Origin: Extibacter muris
GTDB lineage: Bacteria; Bacillota; Clostridia; Lachnospirales; Lachnospiraceae
Reading direction: 5' to 3'
Assembly: GCF_004345005.1 (NCBI RefSeq)
Contig: NZ_SMMX01000002.1
Coordinates: forward strand, 299,124-363,123
DNA: 64,000 nt
Of the stretch, positions 26,480 to 36,112 are shown piece by piece (position 1 is the first letter of the stretch; each line of letters opens with the position of its first letter). Under the pieces are notes generated by a model, which did not search any database, had not been told where the DNA came from, and was given only the letters and a program-made list of their open reading frames with translations. Both the position numbers and the translations under genes were made by a program.

Positions 26480-26643
26480 GTTTAAGTAAATTAGGCGCCG
26501 CTGGTGAGGATTCTCCGTTCCTCCCGCTTACACCTTCGCATCTGCCCTATACCTCCCCATCGGCTATCTACTTTACTGGCACGGGCGGGGGTGGCTGTGT
26601 GCCACTACTGGCTGATGGAAGTACTTTGATTGTGTCAGCATAG
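26476..26643 (+). CDS. possible 55-residue peptide in the left repeat arm
   Basis: A frame starts at GTG 26476, overlapping the SpoIIM-like stop as GTGA, and runs MSLSKLGAAGEDSPFLPL onward to end at TAG 26643. Its Pro/Ser-rich body and AIYFTGTGGGGCVPLLADG motif recur in the other repeat arm and, more weakly, near 49.1 kb. The in-frame conservation suggests past or present coding. I see no known domain, and expression is unproven. Confidence 0.25.
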   Translation: MSLSKLGAAGEDSPFLPLTPSHLPYTSPSAIYFTGTGGGGCVPLLADGSTLIVSA

Positions 26644-26693
26644 TGATAAAGGCTAAGTAAGTTGGAAACCTTTGTGGAAGTAATCATAATGAA

Positions 26694-26759
26694 GAAGAGC
26701 CGGAATCAGGTACGGGGATGTTATGTGATATAACATCCCCTGCCTGATTCCGGCTCTTC
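26694..26759. repeat. dispersed 66-bp palindrome (copy A)
   Basis: Two arms of about 30 bases pair almost perfectly (GAAGAGCCGGAATCAGG outside, GGGGATGTTAT inside, one bulge) around a 5-base loop. The same palindrome occurs at 49011-49074, also next to the coding-like repeat unit. It could terminate transcription from either side. Confidence 0.85.
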
Positions 26760-27140
26760 TTGCAGCAACCGCGTGCACGCCTCGCTGCAAACGCTTGACG
26801 ACGGGCATATATATCAGTCGCAGATTTATGCCGCATATATTAAGCCCGTTATATTGTTTCACTCATCTTACGCAGCCAGCGGTCATCCGCTGGCCAGTAA
26901 CGCCACACAGCCGCCCTCGCCCTTGTCAGTGAAGTAGATAGCGGGCGGGGAGCCGGGTGGGAGATGCGCAGGTGCAAGCGGAAGAGGCGGAGAATCCGTC
27001 CCGTAGCCCTTATCCTACGGGATGTAAGCCGCTATCGGCGCGCATTCCGGAGGGTTAGGGATACGTGAAATAGTCGGAACCTCGTACGCATCGGAGCAGA
27101 TGCCACCCGGCTCCCCGCCCGCAGCCTAATTTACTTAAAC

Positions 27141-28472
27141 TCACATTTTCCTGCGGATTGCCAGATAATAATACAGGTAGAAGATACAGAACAGGAAGAT
27201 ACAGAGCTGGCTCGCCAGCAGTCCCCACAGATAGCCCCGGATTCCATATACCGGAATCAGGAGGAGTACGCTTCCGATGCGGATGAGCAGGCCGACGGCG
27301 TTGATGACGAAGGAGAGCGTCGTCTTGCCGATGCCATTGATGATGCTGATAAGGGTGTTGTCCGTGTAGAGGAAGGGGCATATCCATGCGAGGGTGACGA
27401 TGAAGCTTCCCGCCGCGGGGCTGTGGAACAGGAAGGAACCTATCCAGCTGCCGGTCAACAGCAGGAGGGCACAGCAGCCGCTTCCGAGCAATACGCAGCA
27501 GGAAACCACTTTCTTGATAATGGCAGACATCTCCCGCTGGTTATCGAGCGCCTGTATCTCTGCCACGGTCGGAAGGAGCATGGTGGAGATGGAGTTGGTG
27601 ATGGCAGAAGGAAACAAGATGCAGGGAAGTGCCATGCCGGTCAGCACGCCATATGTACTAAGAGCTGCCTTGTTCGTCATTCCATATGCCTGCAGCCGCA
27701 GCGGAATAGAGATAGCCTCCACGCTTTGCAGGACATTGAGGAGCACCCGGCTTCCAGTGAGCGGGATGGACAGAAAGAGAAGCTCTCTCATATTCCTGCC
27801 GAAAGAGGGGAGGGCGGGCCGTATCTTCCGCATGGACATAGATCTACCCGTGACGGCCTTCAGACAGAAGAGCGAGGAGATGACTTCCCCGGCTATCAGC
27901 CCCGCCACTGCGATGGAGATGCCGAAGGTGACACCGTTTTTCTGGCCGAATACGTAGATGAGATAGACGGACGTGATTCTGGCCACCTGTTCGATGAGCT
28001 GTGACGTGGCAGGCACTCCTGTCATCTTCAGGCCGAAATAGTAGCCGCAGATACAGCTGTGGACTGCAGCGAACGGAAAAGCATAGGACAGGATGACGAG
28101 CAGTTCGGCGCAGCGGTCGTCTTTGAGGAAGGCCGATGAGATGAACCATGCATATTTCTGCAGCAGCAGTGTAGTGATACACGAAATTATAACAGTAAAT
28201 ACGATGCTCGTATACAGTAATTCTCTGGCTTCTTTTTCCTGTCCAAGCGTGGTGCGTTTGGCAACACAACGGGACAGGGCTATTTCAATTCCGGCAGAAG
28301 TAAGCGAGAAGCATAAGGCATAGATGGGGAAAATGAGCTGATAGAGCCCGACGCCTTCTTCGCCGAAAGTATGGCTCAGAAAAACCCGGTAGAAAAAGCC
28401 CATGAACCTGGTGGCGAAACCGGTGAGGGTAAGGATGAAAGTTCCTTTGATAATGGCACGTTTTCTGGACAT
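27141..28472 (-). CDS. SpoVB/MurJ-like polysaccharide-lipid flippase
   Basis: The 443-residue protein has about 12-14 membrane segments and belongs to the MOP superfamily branch of Bacillus SpoVB, which exports cell-wall or spore-cortex lipid-linked precursors. Characteristic stretches are GFATRFMGFFYRVFLSHTFGEEGVGLYQL, LTSAGIEIALSR and ITNSISTMLLPTVAE. AATAGGAG precedes the ATG. It is somewhat shorter than Bacillus SpoVB at its C-terminus. Its TGA is the first codon of the inverted repeat that also abuts the SpoIIM-like stop. Confidence 0.88.
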   Translation of the reverse strand: MSRKRAIIKGTFILTLTGFATRFMGFFYRVFLSHTFGEEGVGLYQLIFPIYALCFSLTSAGIEIALSRCVAKRTTLGQEKEARELLYTSIVFTVIISCITTLLLQKYAWFISSAFLKDDRCAELLVILSYAFPFAAVHSCICGYYFGLKMTGVPATSQLIEQVARITSVYLIYVFGQKNGVTFGISIAVAGLIAGEVISSLFCLKAVTGRSMSMRKIRPALPSFGRNMRELLFLSIPLTGSRVLLNVLQSVEAISIPLRLQAYGMTNKAALSTYGVLTGMALPCILFPSAITNSISTMLLPTVAEIQALDNQREMSAIIKKVVSCCVLLGSGCCALLLLTGSWIGSFLFHSPAAGSFIVTLAWICPFLYTDNTLISIINGIGKTTLSFVINAVGLLIRIGSVLLLIPVYGIRGYLWGLLASQLCIFLFCIFYLYYYLAIRRKM

Positions 28473-28518
28473 AATTAACTCCTATAGGATTTCGTTATAA
28501 GATATTCAGGATATATGC

Positions 28519-28548
28519 TTGACAGAACAGATTTAAAAGTGTTATTCT
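28519..28548 (+). promoter_or_regulatory. promoter of the Fe-S cluster operon
   Basis: TTGACA at 28519-28524 and TATTCT at 28543-28548 are 18 bases apart, shortly before the Rrf2 regulator gene. Confidence 0.65.
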
Positions 28549-28601
28549 ACAGAAAGATAAATCCCAGTAAAATACTAGGAATTCAAAAAGAAGGTGATAG
28601 C

Positions 28602-29060
28602 ATGAAGCTTTCTACAAAGGGGAGATATGGCCTGCGGGCTATCATAGACCTGGCCAGATATGCGGAGACCGAGCCTGTCTCCATCAGCAGCATAGCGGCG
28701 AGGCAGGAGATATCAGAGCGGTATCTTGAACAGCTCGTCGGCCTGATGAAGAAGGCGGGGCTTGTGAAAAGTATCCGGGGTGCCGGAGGCGGCTATGTGC
28801 TGGCGCGGGATATGAAAGACATATCTGTCGGCGATGTGCTGCGTGCACTGGAAGGAAGCCTCGAGCCGGTGAAATGTGCCGCATTCTATACGCAAGACGG
28901 CTGTATGGCATCAGACGGCTGTGTGACAAAATATGTATGGCAGAAGATTAATGACAACATCAACCGGACGGTGGATGAGATTAAACTGGATGAATTGGTT
29001 CTGGAGAGCAGGCGTGTCAATCCGCAAGGAGAATGTGCCAATCCCCAGTGCAATAAATAA
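28602..29060 (+). CDS. Rrf2-family, IscR-like transcriptional regulator
   Basis: The 152-residue protein has the Rrf2 winged helix (MKLSTKGRYGLRAIIDLA...) and three cysteines at residues 92, 101 and 107, close to those that hold a [2Fe-2S] cluster in IscR. It leads an operon with cysteine desulfurase, an IscU scaffold and MnmA, the classic place for an Fe-S sensor that represses its own operon when clusters are plentiful. ATG 28602 follows AAGGTGAT; an upstream in-frame extension lacks a ribosome site. CymR is an alternative, but the cysteines and context favour IscR. Confidence 0.9.
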   Translation: MKLSTKGRYGLRAIIDLARYAETEPVSISSIAARQEISERYLEQLVGLMKKAGLVKSIRGAGGGYVLARDMKDISVGDVLRALEGSLEPVKCAAFYTQDGCMASDGCVTKYVWQKINDNINRTVDEIKLDELVLESRRVNPQGECANPQCNK

Positions 29061-29081
29061 AGACTTAAGGAGGAAGAACAT

Positions 29082-30263
29082 ATGGGACAGTTTATATATT
29101 TGGATAATGCTGCGACGACAAAGACGGCGCCGGAGGTTGTGGAGGCGATGCTTCCTTATTATACAGAGAAGTTCGGAAATCCATCCAGCGTGTATGGATT
29201 CGCCTCGGCGAATAAAGAAGCCATAACGGCACAGAGGGATATCATCGCAGACGCGCTTGGCGCCAAGAGCAATGAGATCTACTTTACGGCCGGAGGATCG
29301 GAGGCTGATAACTGGGCGCTGAAAGCGACGGCAGAGGCATATGCTGAAAAGGGGAAACATATCATCACGACGAAGATAGAGCATCATGCCATTCTCCATA
29401 CCGGAGAATATCTTGAGAGCAAGGGCTTTGATGTGACATATCTTGACGTGGATGAAGACGGTATCGTCAGGCTGGAAGATTTAAAAGAGGCGATACGGCC
29501 TGACACGATCCTCATATCAGTCATGTACGCGAACAATGAGATAGGATCGATTCAGCCAATCAAGGAAATCGGCCGGATTGCCCACGAACACAACATACTG
29601 TTCCACACGGATGCAGTCCAGGCATTCGGCCAGGTGCCGATCAATGTAGATGAGTGCCATATCGATATGCTGAGCGCCAGCGGACATAAGCTGAACGGGC
29701 CAAAAGGAATCGGCTTCCTGTATATCCGAACAGGGGTGAAGATACGTTCGTTTGTCCACGGGGGTGCCCAGGAGAGAAAACGCCGTGCAGGGACAGAGAA
29801 TGTCCCTGGTATCGTCGGACTCGGAGCGGCGGTGAGCCGGGCCGTGAGGACGATGGAAGAGCGGAGCGCAAAGGAAAGCGCTTTAAGGGATTATATGATA
29901 GAGCGCGTGCTGGAGGAGATTCCACACTGTAGATTAAATGGGCACAGGACGAAGCGGCTTCCGAACAACGTGAACTTCAGCTTCCGCTTTATTGAAGGGG
30001 AATCGCTCCTGATCATGCTGGATATGAAAGGTATCTGTGCGTCAAGCGGATCGGCCTGTACTTCAGGCTCCCTGGACCCGTCACATGTGCTGCTTGCCAT
30101 CGGGCTGCCGCACGAGATCGCACACGGTTCGCTGAGGCTGACGTTAAGCGATGAGACGACAAAGGAAGATATCGATTACGTCATCGGCAATCTGAAAGAG
30201 ATCGTGGAACATTTAAGAAAGATGTCGCCGCTCTATGAAGACTTTATAAAGAAAAATTCTTAA
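29082..30263 (+). CDS. cysteine desulfurase (IscS/NifS)
   Basis: The 393-residue PLP enzyme takes sulfur from cysteine for Fe-S clusters and tRNA thiolation. The Schiff-base Lys lies in SASGHKLNGPKG (near residue 205) and the persulfide Cys in SSGSACTSGS (near residue 326). It follows the IscR-like gene with AAGGAGG upstream and is followed by the IscU scaffold and MnmA, its two likely sulfur acceptors. Confidence 0.96.
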   Translation: MGQFIYLDNAATTKTAPEVVEAMLPYYTEKFGNPSSVYGFASANKEAITAQRDIIADALGAKSNEIYFTAGGSEADNWALKATAEAYAEKGKHIITTKIEHHAILHTGEYLESKGFDVTYLDVDEDGIVRLEDLKEAIRPDTILISVMYANNEIGSIQPIKEIGRIAHEHNILFHTDAVQAFGQVPINVDECHIDMLSASGHKLNGPKGIGFLYIRTGVKIRSFVHGGAQERKRRAGTENVPGIVGLGAAVSRAVRTMEERSAKESALRDYMIERVLEEIPHCRLNGHRTKRLPNNVNFSFRFIEGESLLIMLDMKGICASSGSACTSGSLDPSHVLLAIGLPHEIAHGSLRLTLSDETTKEDIDYVIGNLKEIVEHLRKMSPLYEDFIKKNS

Positions 30264-30290
30264 AACGCTCGAACAAGGAGGAAGACAGAC

Positions 30291-30734
30291 ATGTATTCAG
30301 AAAAAGTGATGGATCATTTCCAGAACCCGCGTAATGTGGGAGAGATAGATGGCGCCAGCGGTGTCGGTACTGTAGGGAACGCGAAATGCGGGGATATCAT
30401 GAGGATGTATCTTGATATAGATGAGAACCACATTATCCGTGATGTGAAATTCAAGACCTTTGGCTGTGGGGCGGCTGTCGCCACAAGCAGCATGGCGACA
30501 GAGCTTGTCAAAGGAAAGACGATAGAAGAGGCGCTGAAGGTGACGAACAAGGCTGTCATGGAGGCGCTTGACGGACTCCCGCCGGTGAAGGTGCACTGCT
30601 CTTTGCTGGCGGAAGAAGCGATTCACGCCGCACTCTGGGATTATGCTGAGAAGAACGGTATCAAGATTGAGGGACTGGAAAAGCCGAAATCAGATATCCA
30701 TGAGGACGAAGAAGAGGAAGAAGAAGCGTATTAG
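30291..30734 (+). CDS. Fe-S cluster assembly scaffold IscU/NifU N-terminal type
   Basis: The 147-residue scaffold has the three cluster-binding cysteines in [15 protein letters not shown] and [11 protein letters not shown], with the conserved Asp after the first. The C-terminus is an acidic tail (DEEEEEEAY) beyond the standard fold. AAGGAGGAAG precedes the ATG. It receives sulfur from the preceding desulfurase. Confidence 0.95.
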   Translation: MYSEKVMDHFQNPRNVGEIDGASGVGTVGNAKCGDIMRMYLDIDENHIIRDVKFKTFGCGAAVATSSMATELVKGKTIEEALKVTNKAVMEALDGLPPVKVHCSLLAEEAIHAALWDYAEKNGIKIEGLEKPKSDIHEDEEEEEEAY

Positions 30735-30748
30735 GCGAAGGTGGAAGG

Positions 30749-31834
30749 ATGGGAAATAAAAAAGTTGTCGTAGGGATGTCGGGAGGCGTTGATTCCTCTG
30801 TCGCCGCTTACCTTCTGAAGGAGCAGGGCTACGATGTCATCGGTGTGACGATGCAGATATGGCAGGATGAGGAGCGTGTGGTACAGGAAGAAAATGGAGG
30901 CTGCTGCGGGCTGAGTGCCGTGGATGATGCAAGAAGAGTGGCGGCCCGTCTGGAAATTCCGTACTATGTGATGAATTTCAGGCAGGAGTTTAAAGAGCAG
31001 GTCATCGACTATTTTGTAGATGAATATACGCATGGGCGTACGCCGAATCCGTGTATCGCCTGCAACCGGTATGTGAAATGGGAATCGCTCCTTAGAAGAA
31101 GTATGGACATCGGGGCAGATTATATCGCAACCGGCCACTATGCGAGAATCGACCGGCTTCCAAATGGAAGATATGCGCTGAAAGTATCGGCCACAGCGGC
31201 AAAAGACCAGACATATGCGCTTTATAACCTGACGCAGGAGCAGCTTAAGCGCACGCTGATGCCTGTCGGCATGTATGGCAAAGAGGAGATAAGGAAGATT
31301 GCCTGCGGCCTCGGCCTTGCGGTGGCAGATAAGCCGGACAGCCAGGACATCTGCTTTGTTCCGGACGGCAATTATGCTTCGTTTATTGAAAAGGAGACCG
31401 GCACAAAGGCCCGGCCCGGGAACTTTGTCACTTCCGACGGTACCGTGCTGGGTACGCATAAAGGAATCATCCACTATACGGTAGGGCAGCGGAAAGGCCT
31501 GGGACTGTCCCTCGGGCATCCCGTCTTTGTGCTTGAGATACGTCCCGAGACGAATGAGGTTGTGGTAGGGACCAATGAGGAAGCCATGTCTATCTATGTA
31601 AGGGCGGACCGGGTGAACTTTATGTCCGTCAGCGGCCTGCCGGAGAAGAAGAGAGCATGGGCCAAGATTCGTTATAACCACAGAGGCGCCTGGTGTACGG
31701 TGGAAAAGACAGGGCCGGATGAGATATTATGCACATTTGAAGAGCCCCAGCGGGCCATCACCCCGGGTCAGGCAGTCGTGCTCTACGACGGGGACTATGT
31801 CCTCGGGGGCGGAACAATTATAGGAGATGAATAG
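30749..31834 (+). CDS. mnmA: tRNA-specific 2-thiouridylase
   Basis: The 361-residue MnmA thiolates U34 of tRNA-Lys, -Glu and -Gln. It has the PP-loop [15 protein letters not shown] at the start, the first catalytic Cys in [12 protein letters not shown] and the second in [11 protein letters not shown], then C-terminal beta domains. It follows iscU by 14 bases with GAAGG, so the whole sulfur relay is one operon. Its stop overlaps an in-frame ATG of the next gene. Confidence 0.97.
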   Translation: MGNKKVVVGMSGGVDSSVAAYLLKEQGYDVIGVTMQIWQDEERVVQEENGGCCGLSAVDDARRVAARLEIPYYVMNFRQEFKEQVIDYFVDEYTHGRTPNPCIACNRYVKWESLLRRSMDIGADYIATGHYARIDRLPNGRYALKVSATAAKDQTYALYNLTQEQLKRTLMPVGMYGKEEIRKIACGLGLAVADKPDSQDICFVPDGNYASFIEKETGTKARPGNFVTSDGTVLGTHKGIIHYTVGQRKGLGLSLGHPVFVLEIRPETNEVVVGTNEEAMSIYVRADRVNFMSVSGLPEKKRAWAKIRYNHRGAWCTVEKTGPDEILCTFEEPQRAITPGQAVVLYDGDYVLGGGTIIGDE

Positions 31835-31841
31835 GAAGATT

Positions 31842-32645
31842 ATGAGAGCAGATGTTCATATGCATACGTCATTTTCACATGATTCTAAGGCGGCGCCGGA
31901 GGAGATGGTTCTCGGAGCTATAGACAAAGGCCTTGAGATTATATGTTTTACAGACCATTACGACAAAGACGAGATGGAGTGGGGAGAAGAAAGCATCTTT
32001 GACCCGGAGGAATATTTTAACGTGCTGCGCCCTCTTCAGGAAAAGTACAGAGGCCGGATTGACATACGTATCGGGGTGGAGCTTGGCCTCCTTCCATATC
32101 TGGGGGACTATTACAGAGCATTTACGGACAGGTATCCCTTTGACTTTGTGATCGGCTCTGTGCACAGCGTCCAATCCACTGACCCGGCAGCCGGGAAGCT
32201 GTTTGAAGGAAAGACGGATGAAGAGGCATACAGGATCGCTTTTGCGGAGATACTGACAGATATCCGTTCTTACAAGGGCTTTGACGTGCTCGGACATCTC
32301 GACTATGTAGTCCGTTATGGGGCAGGCAGAGAAAAGGCATACGTGTACGATGCATTTGCCGATATTATCGATGAGATACTCAGGCAGCTGATTTCTGACG
32401 GCAAGGGGCTGGAACTGAACACGGCAGGACTCAAATACGGCCTTCCGTTCGCCCATCCGCACCCGGATGTGCTAAGACGTTATCGTGAACTTGGCGGAGA
32501 GATAGTCACCATAGGTGCCGATGCCCACTGTCCGGAGCATATCGCTTATGATTTCAAAAAGGCAGAAGATATCCTGAAGTCATGCGGCTTCACATATTAT
32601 ACAGAATTTTCCGGCAGGACGCCTGTTTTTAAGCAACTTCCATAA
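31842..32645 (+). CDS. PHP-domain histidinol-phosphatase (HisK type)
   Basis: The roughly 267-residue protein belongs to the PHP family of HisJ/HisK histidinol-phosphatases. Metal-binding motifs include DVHMHTSFSHDS, CFTDHYD, the GVELGL segment, VIGSVHSV, LGHLDYV and GADAHCPEH. It would release phosphate from L-histidinol phosphate, although no other his gene is nearby. ATG 31842, after AGGAAG, is preferred; an ATG at 31827 overlaps the mnmA stop but lacks ribosome-site spacing. Confidence 0.88.
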   Translation: MRADVHMHTSFSHDSKAAPEEMVLGAIDKGLEIICFTDHYDKDEMEWGEESIFDPEEYFNVLRPLQEKYRGRIDIRIGVELGLLPYLGDYYRAFTDRYPFDFVIGSVHSVQSTDPAAGKLFEGKTDEEAYRIAFAEILTDIRSYKGFDVLGHLDYVVRYGAGREKAYVYDAFADIIDEILRQLISDGKGLELNTAGLKYGLPFAHPHPDVLRRYRELGGEIVTIGADAHCPEHIAYDFKKAEDILKSCGFTYYTEFSGRTPVFKQLP

Positions 32646-32660
32646 AAATGGTAAAAGCCC

Positions 32661-32689
32661 TTGAATTTTTGTATCAAATTTAGTACAAT
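32661..32689 (+). promoter_or_regulatory. gap promoter
   Basis: TTGAAT at 32661-32666 and TACAAT at 32684-32689 are 17 bases apart, followed by a long leader of about 90 bases with a small hairpin (CTTTAACGATGTTAAAG) before the gap start. Confidence 0.7.
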
Positions 32690-32782
32690 TATAGACGGTT
32701 GATGATTCTTTAACGATGTTAAAGAGTTTCAAGAATAAAGGCTGTGTAACAGTTAATAAACAAACTTTAGGAGGAATTAATC

Positions 32783-33796
32783 ATGGCAGTAAAAGTAGCG
32801 ATTAATGGATTCGGGCGTATAGGACGTCTTGCATTCAGACAGATGTTCGGAACAGAAGGGTATGAAGTAGTAGCAATCAATGACTTGACATCTCCAAAAA
32901 TGTTAGCTCACTTGTTAAAATATGACTCTTCACAGGGAAAATATGCTTTGGCTGACAAGGTAGAATCTACAGATGACTCTATCATCGTAGACGGCAAAGA
33001 AATCAAGATTTACGCTAAAGCGAATGCAGAAGAACTTCCATGGGGAGAAATCGGTGTTGACGTTGTCCTTGAATGTACCGGATTCTATACATCAAAAGAA
33101 AAAGCATCTGCACATGTGAAAGCGGGCGCAAGAAAAGTCGTTATCTCAGCACCTGCCGGAAACGACCTGCCAACTATCGTATATAATGTAAACCACGACA
33201 TCCTGAAACCAGAAGATACCGTTATCTCCGCAGCTTCCTGTACGACAAACTGTCTTGCACCTATGGCGAAGGCGCTGAACGACCTTGCGAAGATCAAATC
33301 AGGTATCATGTGCACGATTCACGCTTACACAGGCGATCAGATGACGCTTGACGGTCCTCAGAGAAAAGGCGATCTCAGAAGATCCCGCGCGGCTGCTTTG
33401 AATATCGTTCCGAACAGCACAGGCGCTGCAAAGGCTATCGGCCTCGTTATTCCGGAACTGAACGGCAAATTGATCGGATCTGCACAGCGTGTTCCGACAC
33501 CGACAGGATCTACGACTATCCTGACGGCAGTTGTAGACGGAACAGTAACGGTTGACGATGTAAATGCAGCTATGAAGGCAGCGGCTACAGAATCCTTCGG
33601 ATATAACACAGATGAAATCGTATCCACTGACGTTATCGGCATGAGATATGGTTCACTGTTTGACGCTACCCAGACAATGGTACTGCCTTTAGATAACGGA
33701 ACAACAGAAGTACAGGTCGTATCCTGGTACGATAATGAGAATTCTTACACAAGCCAGATGGTAAGAACAATCAAATACTTCTCAGAATTAGCATAA
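32783..33796 (+). CDS. gap: glyceraldehyde-3-phosphate dehydrogenase
   Basis: The 337-residue enzyme converts glyceraldehyde 3-phosphate to 1,3-bisphosphoglycerate with NAD. It has the [14 protein letters not shown]ossmann motif and the catalytic Cys in [13 protein letters not shown] (about residue 152). TTTAGGAGG precedes the ATG. Codons are more A/T-ending than in neighbouring genes, as expected for a highly expressed gene. A terminator follows it, allowing expression separate from pgk-tpiA. Confidence 0.98.
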   Translation: MAVKVAINGFGRIGRLAFRQMFGTEGYEVVAINDLTSPKMLAHLLKYDSSQGKYALADKVESTDDSIIVDGKEIKIYAKANAEELPWGEIGVDVVLECTGFYTSKEKASAHVKAGARKVVISAPAGNDLPTIVYNVNHDILKPEDTVISAASCTTNCLAPMAKALNDLAKIKSGIMCTIHAYTGDQMTLDGPQRKGDLRRSRAAALNIVPNSTGAAKAIGLVIPELNGKLIGSAQRVPTPTGSTTILTAVVDGTVTVDDVNAAMKAAATESFGYNTDEIVSTDVIGMRYGSLFDATQTMVLPLDNGTTEVQVVSWYDNENSYTSQMVRTIKYFSELA

Positions 33797-33820
33797 ATCT
33801 GCTTTAAGACTCACAAAGGG

Positions 33821-33849
33821 GTCCGGTCTATATTGGGCCGGATTCTTTT
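33821..33849 (+). terminator. gap terminator
   Basis: A 7-bp stem (33822-33828 with 33836-33842) is followed by a T-rich run, between gap and pgk. Confidence 0.75.
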
Positions 33850-33873
33850 TTAATTATCAGAATATTGAGGGAA

Positions 33874-33926
33874 TTTTCATAGGGGTCAGACCCCTATGCC
33901 CTGCAGGGGTCTGACCCCTATGAAAA
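33874..33926. repeat. perfect 21-bp-stem palindrome before pgk
   Basis: Bases 33874-33894 and 33906-33926 are exact reverse complements around an 11-base loop; the arms contain AGGGGTCAGACCCCT, itself a palindrome. The right arm ends against the AAAGGAGG ribosome site of pgk (33923-33930), so folding could influence pgk translation. It looks like an inserted REP-type repeat. Confidence 0.85.
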
Positions 33927-33939
33927 AGGAGGCCATCAT

Positions 33940-35133
33940 ATGCTTAATAAGAAATCAGTGGACGATATCAATGTAAAGGGTAAAAAGGTACTTGTCAGAT
34001 GTGATTTTAACGTGCCGCTTATCGACGGTAAGATTACGGACGAGAACCGTCTCGTGGCTGCACTGCCGACCATCAAGAAGCTTGCTGCGGACGGCGGCAG
34101 GGTAATCCTGTGCTCCCATCTTGGCAAGCCGAAGGGCGAAGCGGTTCCTTCTCTTTCTCTTGCCCCGGTAGCTCTGCGCCTGAGCGAGCTGCTTGGACAG
34201 GAAGTGAAGTTTGCCGCTGACCCGGAAGTGGTAGGGCCGAACGCGAAAGCTGCTGCTGCAGAGATGAAGGACGGAGACATCATACTGCTTGAAAATACAC
34301 GCTACAGGGCAGAGGAGACGAAGAACGGCGAGGCATTCTCCAAGGATCTTGCGTCACTGTGCGACGTGTTTGTCAACGATGCGTTTGGAACCGCACACAG
34401 GGCACACTGCTCTAATGTAGGCGTTACCCGGTTCGTAGACACGGCTGTCGTAGGCTATCTCATGCAGAAAGAGATAGATTTCCTTGGCAATGCTGTAAAC
34501 AATCCAGAAAGGCCGTTTGTCGCCATTCTGGGCGGTGCAAAAGTATCCAGCAAGATATCCGTTATCGAGAATCTGCTGGACAAGGTCGACACCTTGATCA
34601 TCGGAGGGGGAATGTCCTACACATTCAGCAAGGCGCAGGGCGGAAGCGTCGGCAAATCGCTTCTCGAGGAAGACTATTGTGATTATGCGCTGAAGATGCT
34701 GGACAAGGCGAAAGATAAGGGCGTCAAGCTGCTCCTTCCTGTAGATACGGTTATCGCAGATGACTTTTCTAACGATGCAAATTCCAAGGTTGTCAAGGCG
34801 GGAGAGATTCCGGCGGACTGGGAAGGGCTTGACATAGGACCAGAGACAGCCGCTATGTTTTCAGAAGCGGTAAAGGATGCAAAGACTGTGGTATGGAACG
34901 GACCGATGGGATGCTTTGAGATGCCTAACTTCGCAATAGGTACAGAAGAGGTTGCAAAGGCCCTTGCAGACACAGATGCCACGACTATCATCGGCGGCGG
35001 AGATTCCGCGGCTGCGGTAAACCAGCTCGGGTACGGCGACAAGATGTCACATATATCGACCGGCGGCGGAGCTTCGCTTGAATTCCTGGAAGGCAGGGAA
35101 CTGCCGGGAGTAGCCGCTGCAAACGATAAATAG
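33940..35133 (+). CDS. pgk: phosphoglycerate kinase
   Basis: The 397-residue monomeric kinase makes ATP from 1,3-bisphosphoglycerate. The signature [11 protein letters not shown], the HLGKPKG basic patch, the [11 protein letters not shown] segment, and the nucleotide-binding GGAKVSSK and GGGDSAAAV motifs are present. AAAAAGGAGG precedes the ATG. tpiA follows 41 bases later in the same unit. Confidence 0.98.
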   Translation: MLNKKSVDDINVKGKKVLVRCDFNVPLIDGKITDENRLVAALPTIKKLAADGGRVILCSHLGKPKGEAVPSLSLAPVALRLSELLGQEVKFAADPEVVGPNAKAAAAEMKDGDIILLENTRYRAEETKNGEAFSKDLASLCDVFVNDAFGTAHRAHCSNVGVTRFVDTAVVGYLMQKEIDFLGNAVNNPERPFVAILGGAKVSSKISVIENLLDKVDTLIIGGGMSYTFSKAQGGSVGKSLLEEDYCDYALKMLDKAKDKGVKLLLPVDTVIADDFSNDANSKVVKAGEIPADWEGLDIGPETAAMFSEAVKDAKTVVWNGPMGCFEMPNFAIGTEEVAKALADTDATTIIGGGDSAAAVNQLGYGDKMSHISTGGGASLEFLEGRELPGVAAANDK

Positions 35134-35174
35134 ATCTGTTAGCAGATAAAATATATGAAATAGGAGAGAAAAAG

Positions 35175-35924
35175 ATGGCAAGAAGAAAGATTATAGCTGG
35201 AAACTGGAAGATGAACAAGACACCAAGCGAGGCGGTTGCGCTTGTGGAGGAATTGAAGCCGCTTGTGGCTAATGATGATGTGGACGTCGTGTTCTGCGTG
35301 CCCGCAATCGACATCATACCTGTCGTAGAGGCCTGCAAAGGAACGAACATACAGGTTGGCGCTGAAAACATGTACTTTGAGGAGGGCGGCGCCTACACAG
35401 GAGAGATCGCTCCAGGGATGCTTACGGACGCAGGTGTAGCATACGTAGTCCTCGGACATTCTGAGAGAAGAGAGTATTTTGCGGAGACGAGTGAGACGGT
35501 AAACAAGAAGATGCTGAAGGCGTTCGAGCATGGCATCACTCCAATCATGTGCTGCGGCGAGACGCTTGAGCAGAGAGAACAGGGCGTAACGATGGATTTC
35601 ATCCGCCAGCAGGTCAAGGTCGGATTCCTGGGGGTTACCGCAGATCAGGCAAAGACGGCTGTCATCGCTTATGAGCCGATCTGGGCCATCGGGACAGGCA
35701 AGACTGCCACGACAGAGCAGGCACAGGAAGTATGTGCAGGAATCCGTGCATGTATCGCCGAGATATATGATGATGCTACGGCAGAGGCTGTCCGTATCCA
35801 GTACGGCGGTTCTGTAAATGCCGCTACGGCACCGGAACTGTTCGCGCAGGCGGATATCGACGGCGGCCTTGTAGGCGGGGCCTCCCTCAAGGCAGACTTC
35901 GGGAAAATCGTCAATTACAAATAG
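35175..35924 (+). CDS. tpiA: triosephosphate isomerase
   Basis: The 249-residue TIM barrel interconverts dihydroxyacetone phosphate and glyceraldehyde 3-phosphate. Catalytic residues appear in GNWKMNKT (Lys), [10 protein letters not shown] (His) and [14 protein letters not shown] (Glu), with the phosphate-binding YGGSVN. GGAGAG precedes the ATG. A terminator follows it. Confidence 0.98.
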   Translation: MARRKIIAGNWKMNKTPSEAVALVEELKPLVANDDVDVVFCVPAIDIIPVVEACKGTNIQVGAENMYFEEGGAYTGEIAPGMLTDAGVAYVVLGHSERREYFAETSETVNKKMLKAFEHGITPIMCCGETLEQREQGVTMDFIRQQVKVGFLGVTADQAKTAVIAYEPIWAIGTGKTATTEQAQEVCAGIRACIAEIYDDATAEAVRIQYGGSVNAATAPELFAQADIDGGLVGGASLKADFGKIVNYK

Positions 35925-35932
35925 AGACGGCG

Positions 35933-35963
35933 AAAGCCGCAGGAAGCAGATTCCTGCGGCTTT
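35933..35963 (+). terminator. tpiA terminator
   Basis: A 13-bp perfect stem (35933-35945 with 35951-35963) lies directly after tpiA, with Ts at the end of the right arm. Confidence 0.85.
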
Positions 35964-36046
35964 TCCTTACCCGGCTGCATGTCACGGGCCGGTCGGTGCC
36001 CCATAAGATACTGTGGGGCCGAACGTCATAAAGTTGAAGGGACACC

Positions 36047-36075
36047 TTGAAAGATAGTATGAAATCATGTAAAAT
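36047..36075 (+). promoter_or_regulatory. gpmI promoter
   Basis: TTGAAA at 36047-36052 and TAAAAT at 36070-36075 are 17 bases apart, just upstream of gpmI. Confidence 0.6.
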
Positions 36076-36112
36076 TAGATTTTGGAAAAGAGTAAATAGT
36101 AGGAGATGAATT

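Larger units (their letters stand above)
26475..27145. repeat. large imperfect inverted repeat with coding-like arms
   Basis: The 22-base string TGTGAGTTTAAGTAAATTAG+GC opens both ends (26475-26496 and, inverted, 27124-27145), exactly at the stop codons of the two convergent genes. Farther in, the arms stay homologous: 26510-26620 aligns with the complement of about 26885-27000. Both translate to similar peptides, DSPFLPLTPSHLPYTSPSAI and DSPPLPLAPAHLPPGSPPAI, followed by YFT-x-x-G-x-GGCV-x-LLA. Many differences are synonymous (CTC/CTT, CCA/CCG, TTT/TTC, GCT/GCC). A 66-bp hairpin sits between the arms. No intact gene is present in these 660 bases. Confidence 0.8.

Noticed and set aside
26371..26643. 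90-residue protein starting inside the SpoIIM-like gene
   Set aside because: The 5' part overlaps the SpoIIM-like gene in another frame; only the part from 26476, within the repeat arm, shows coding-like conservation.
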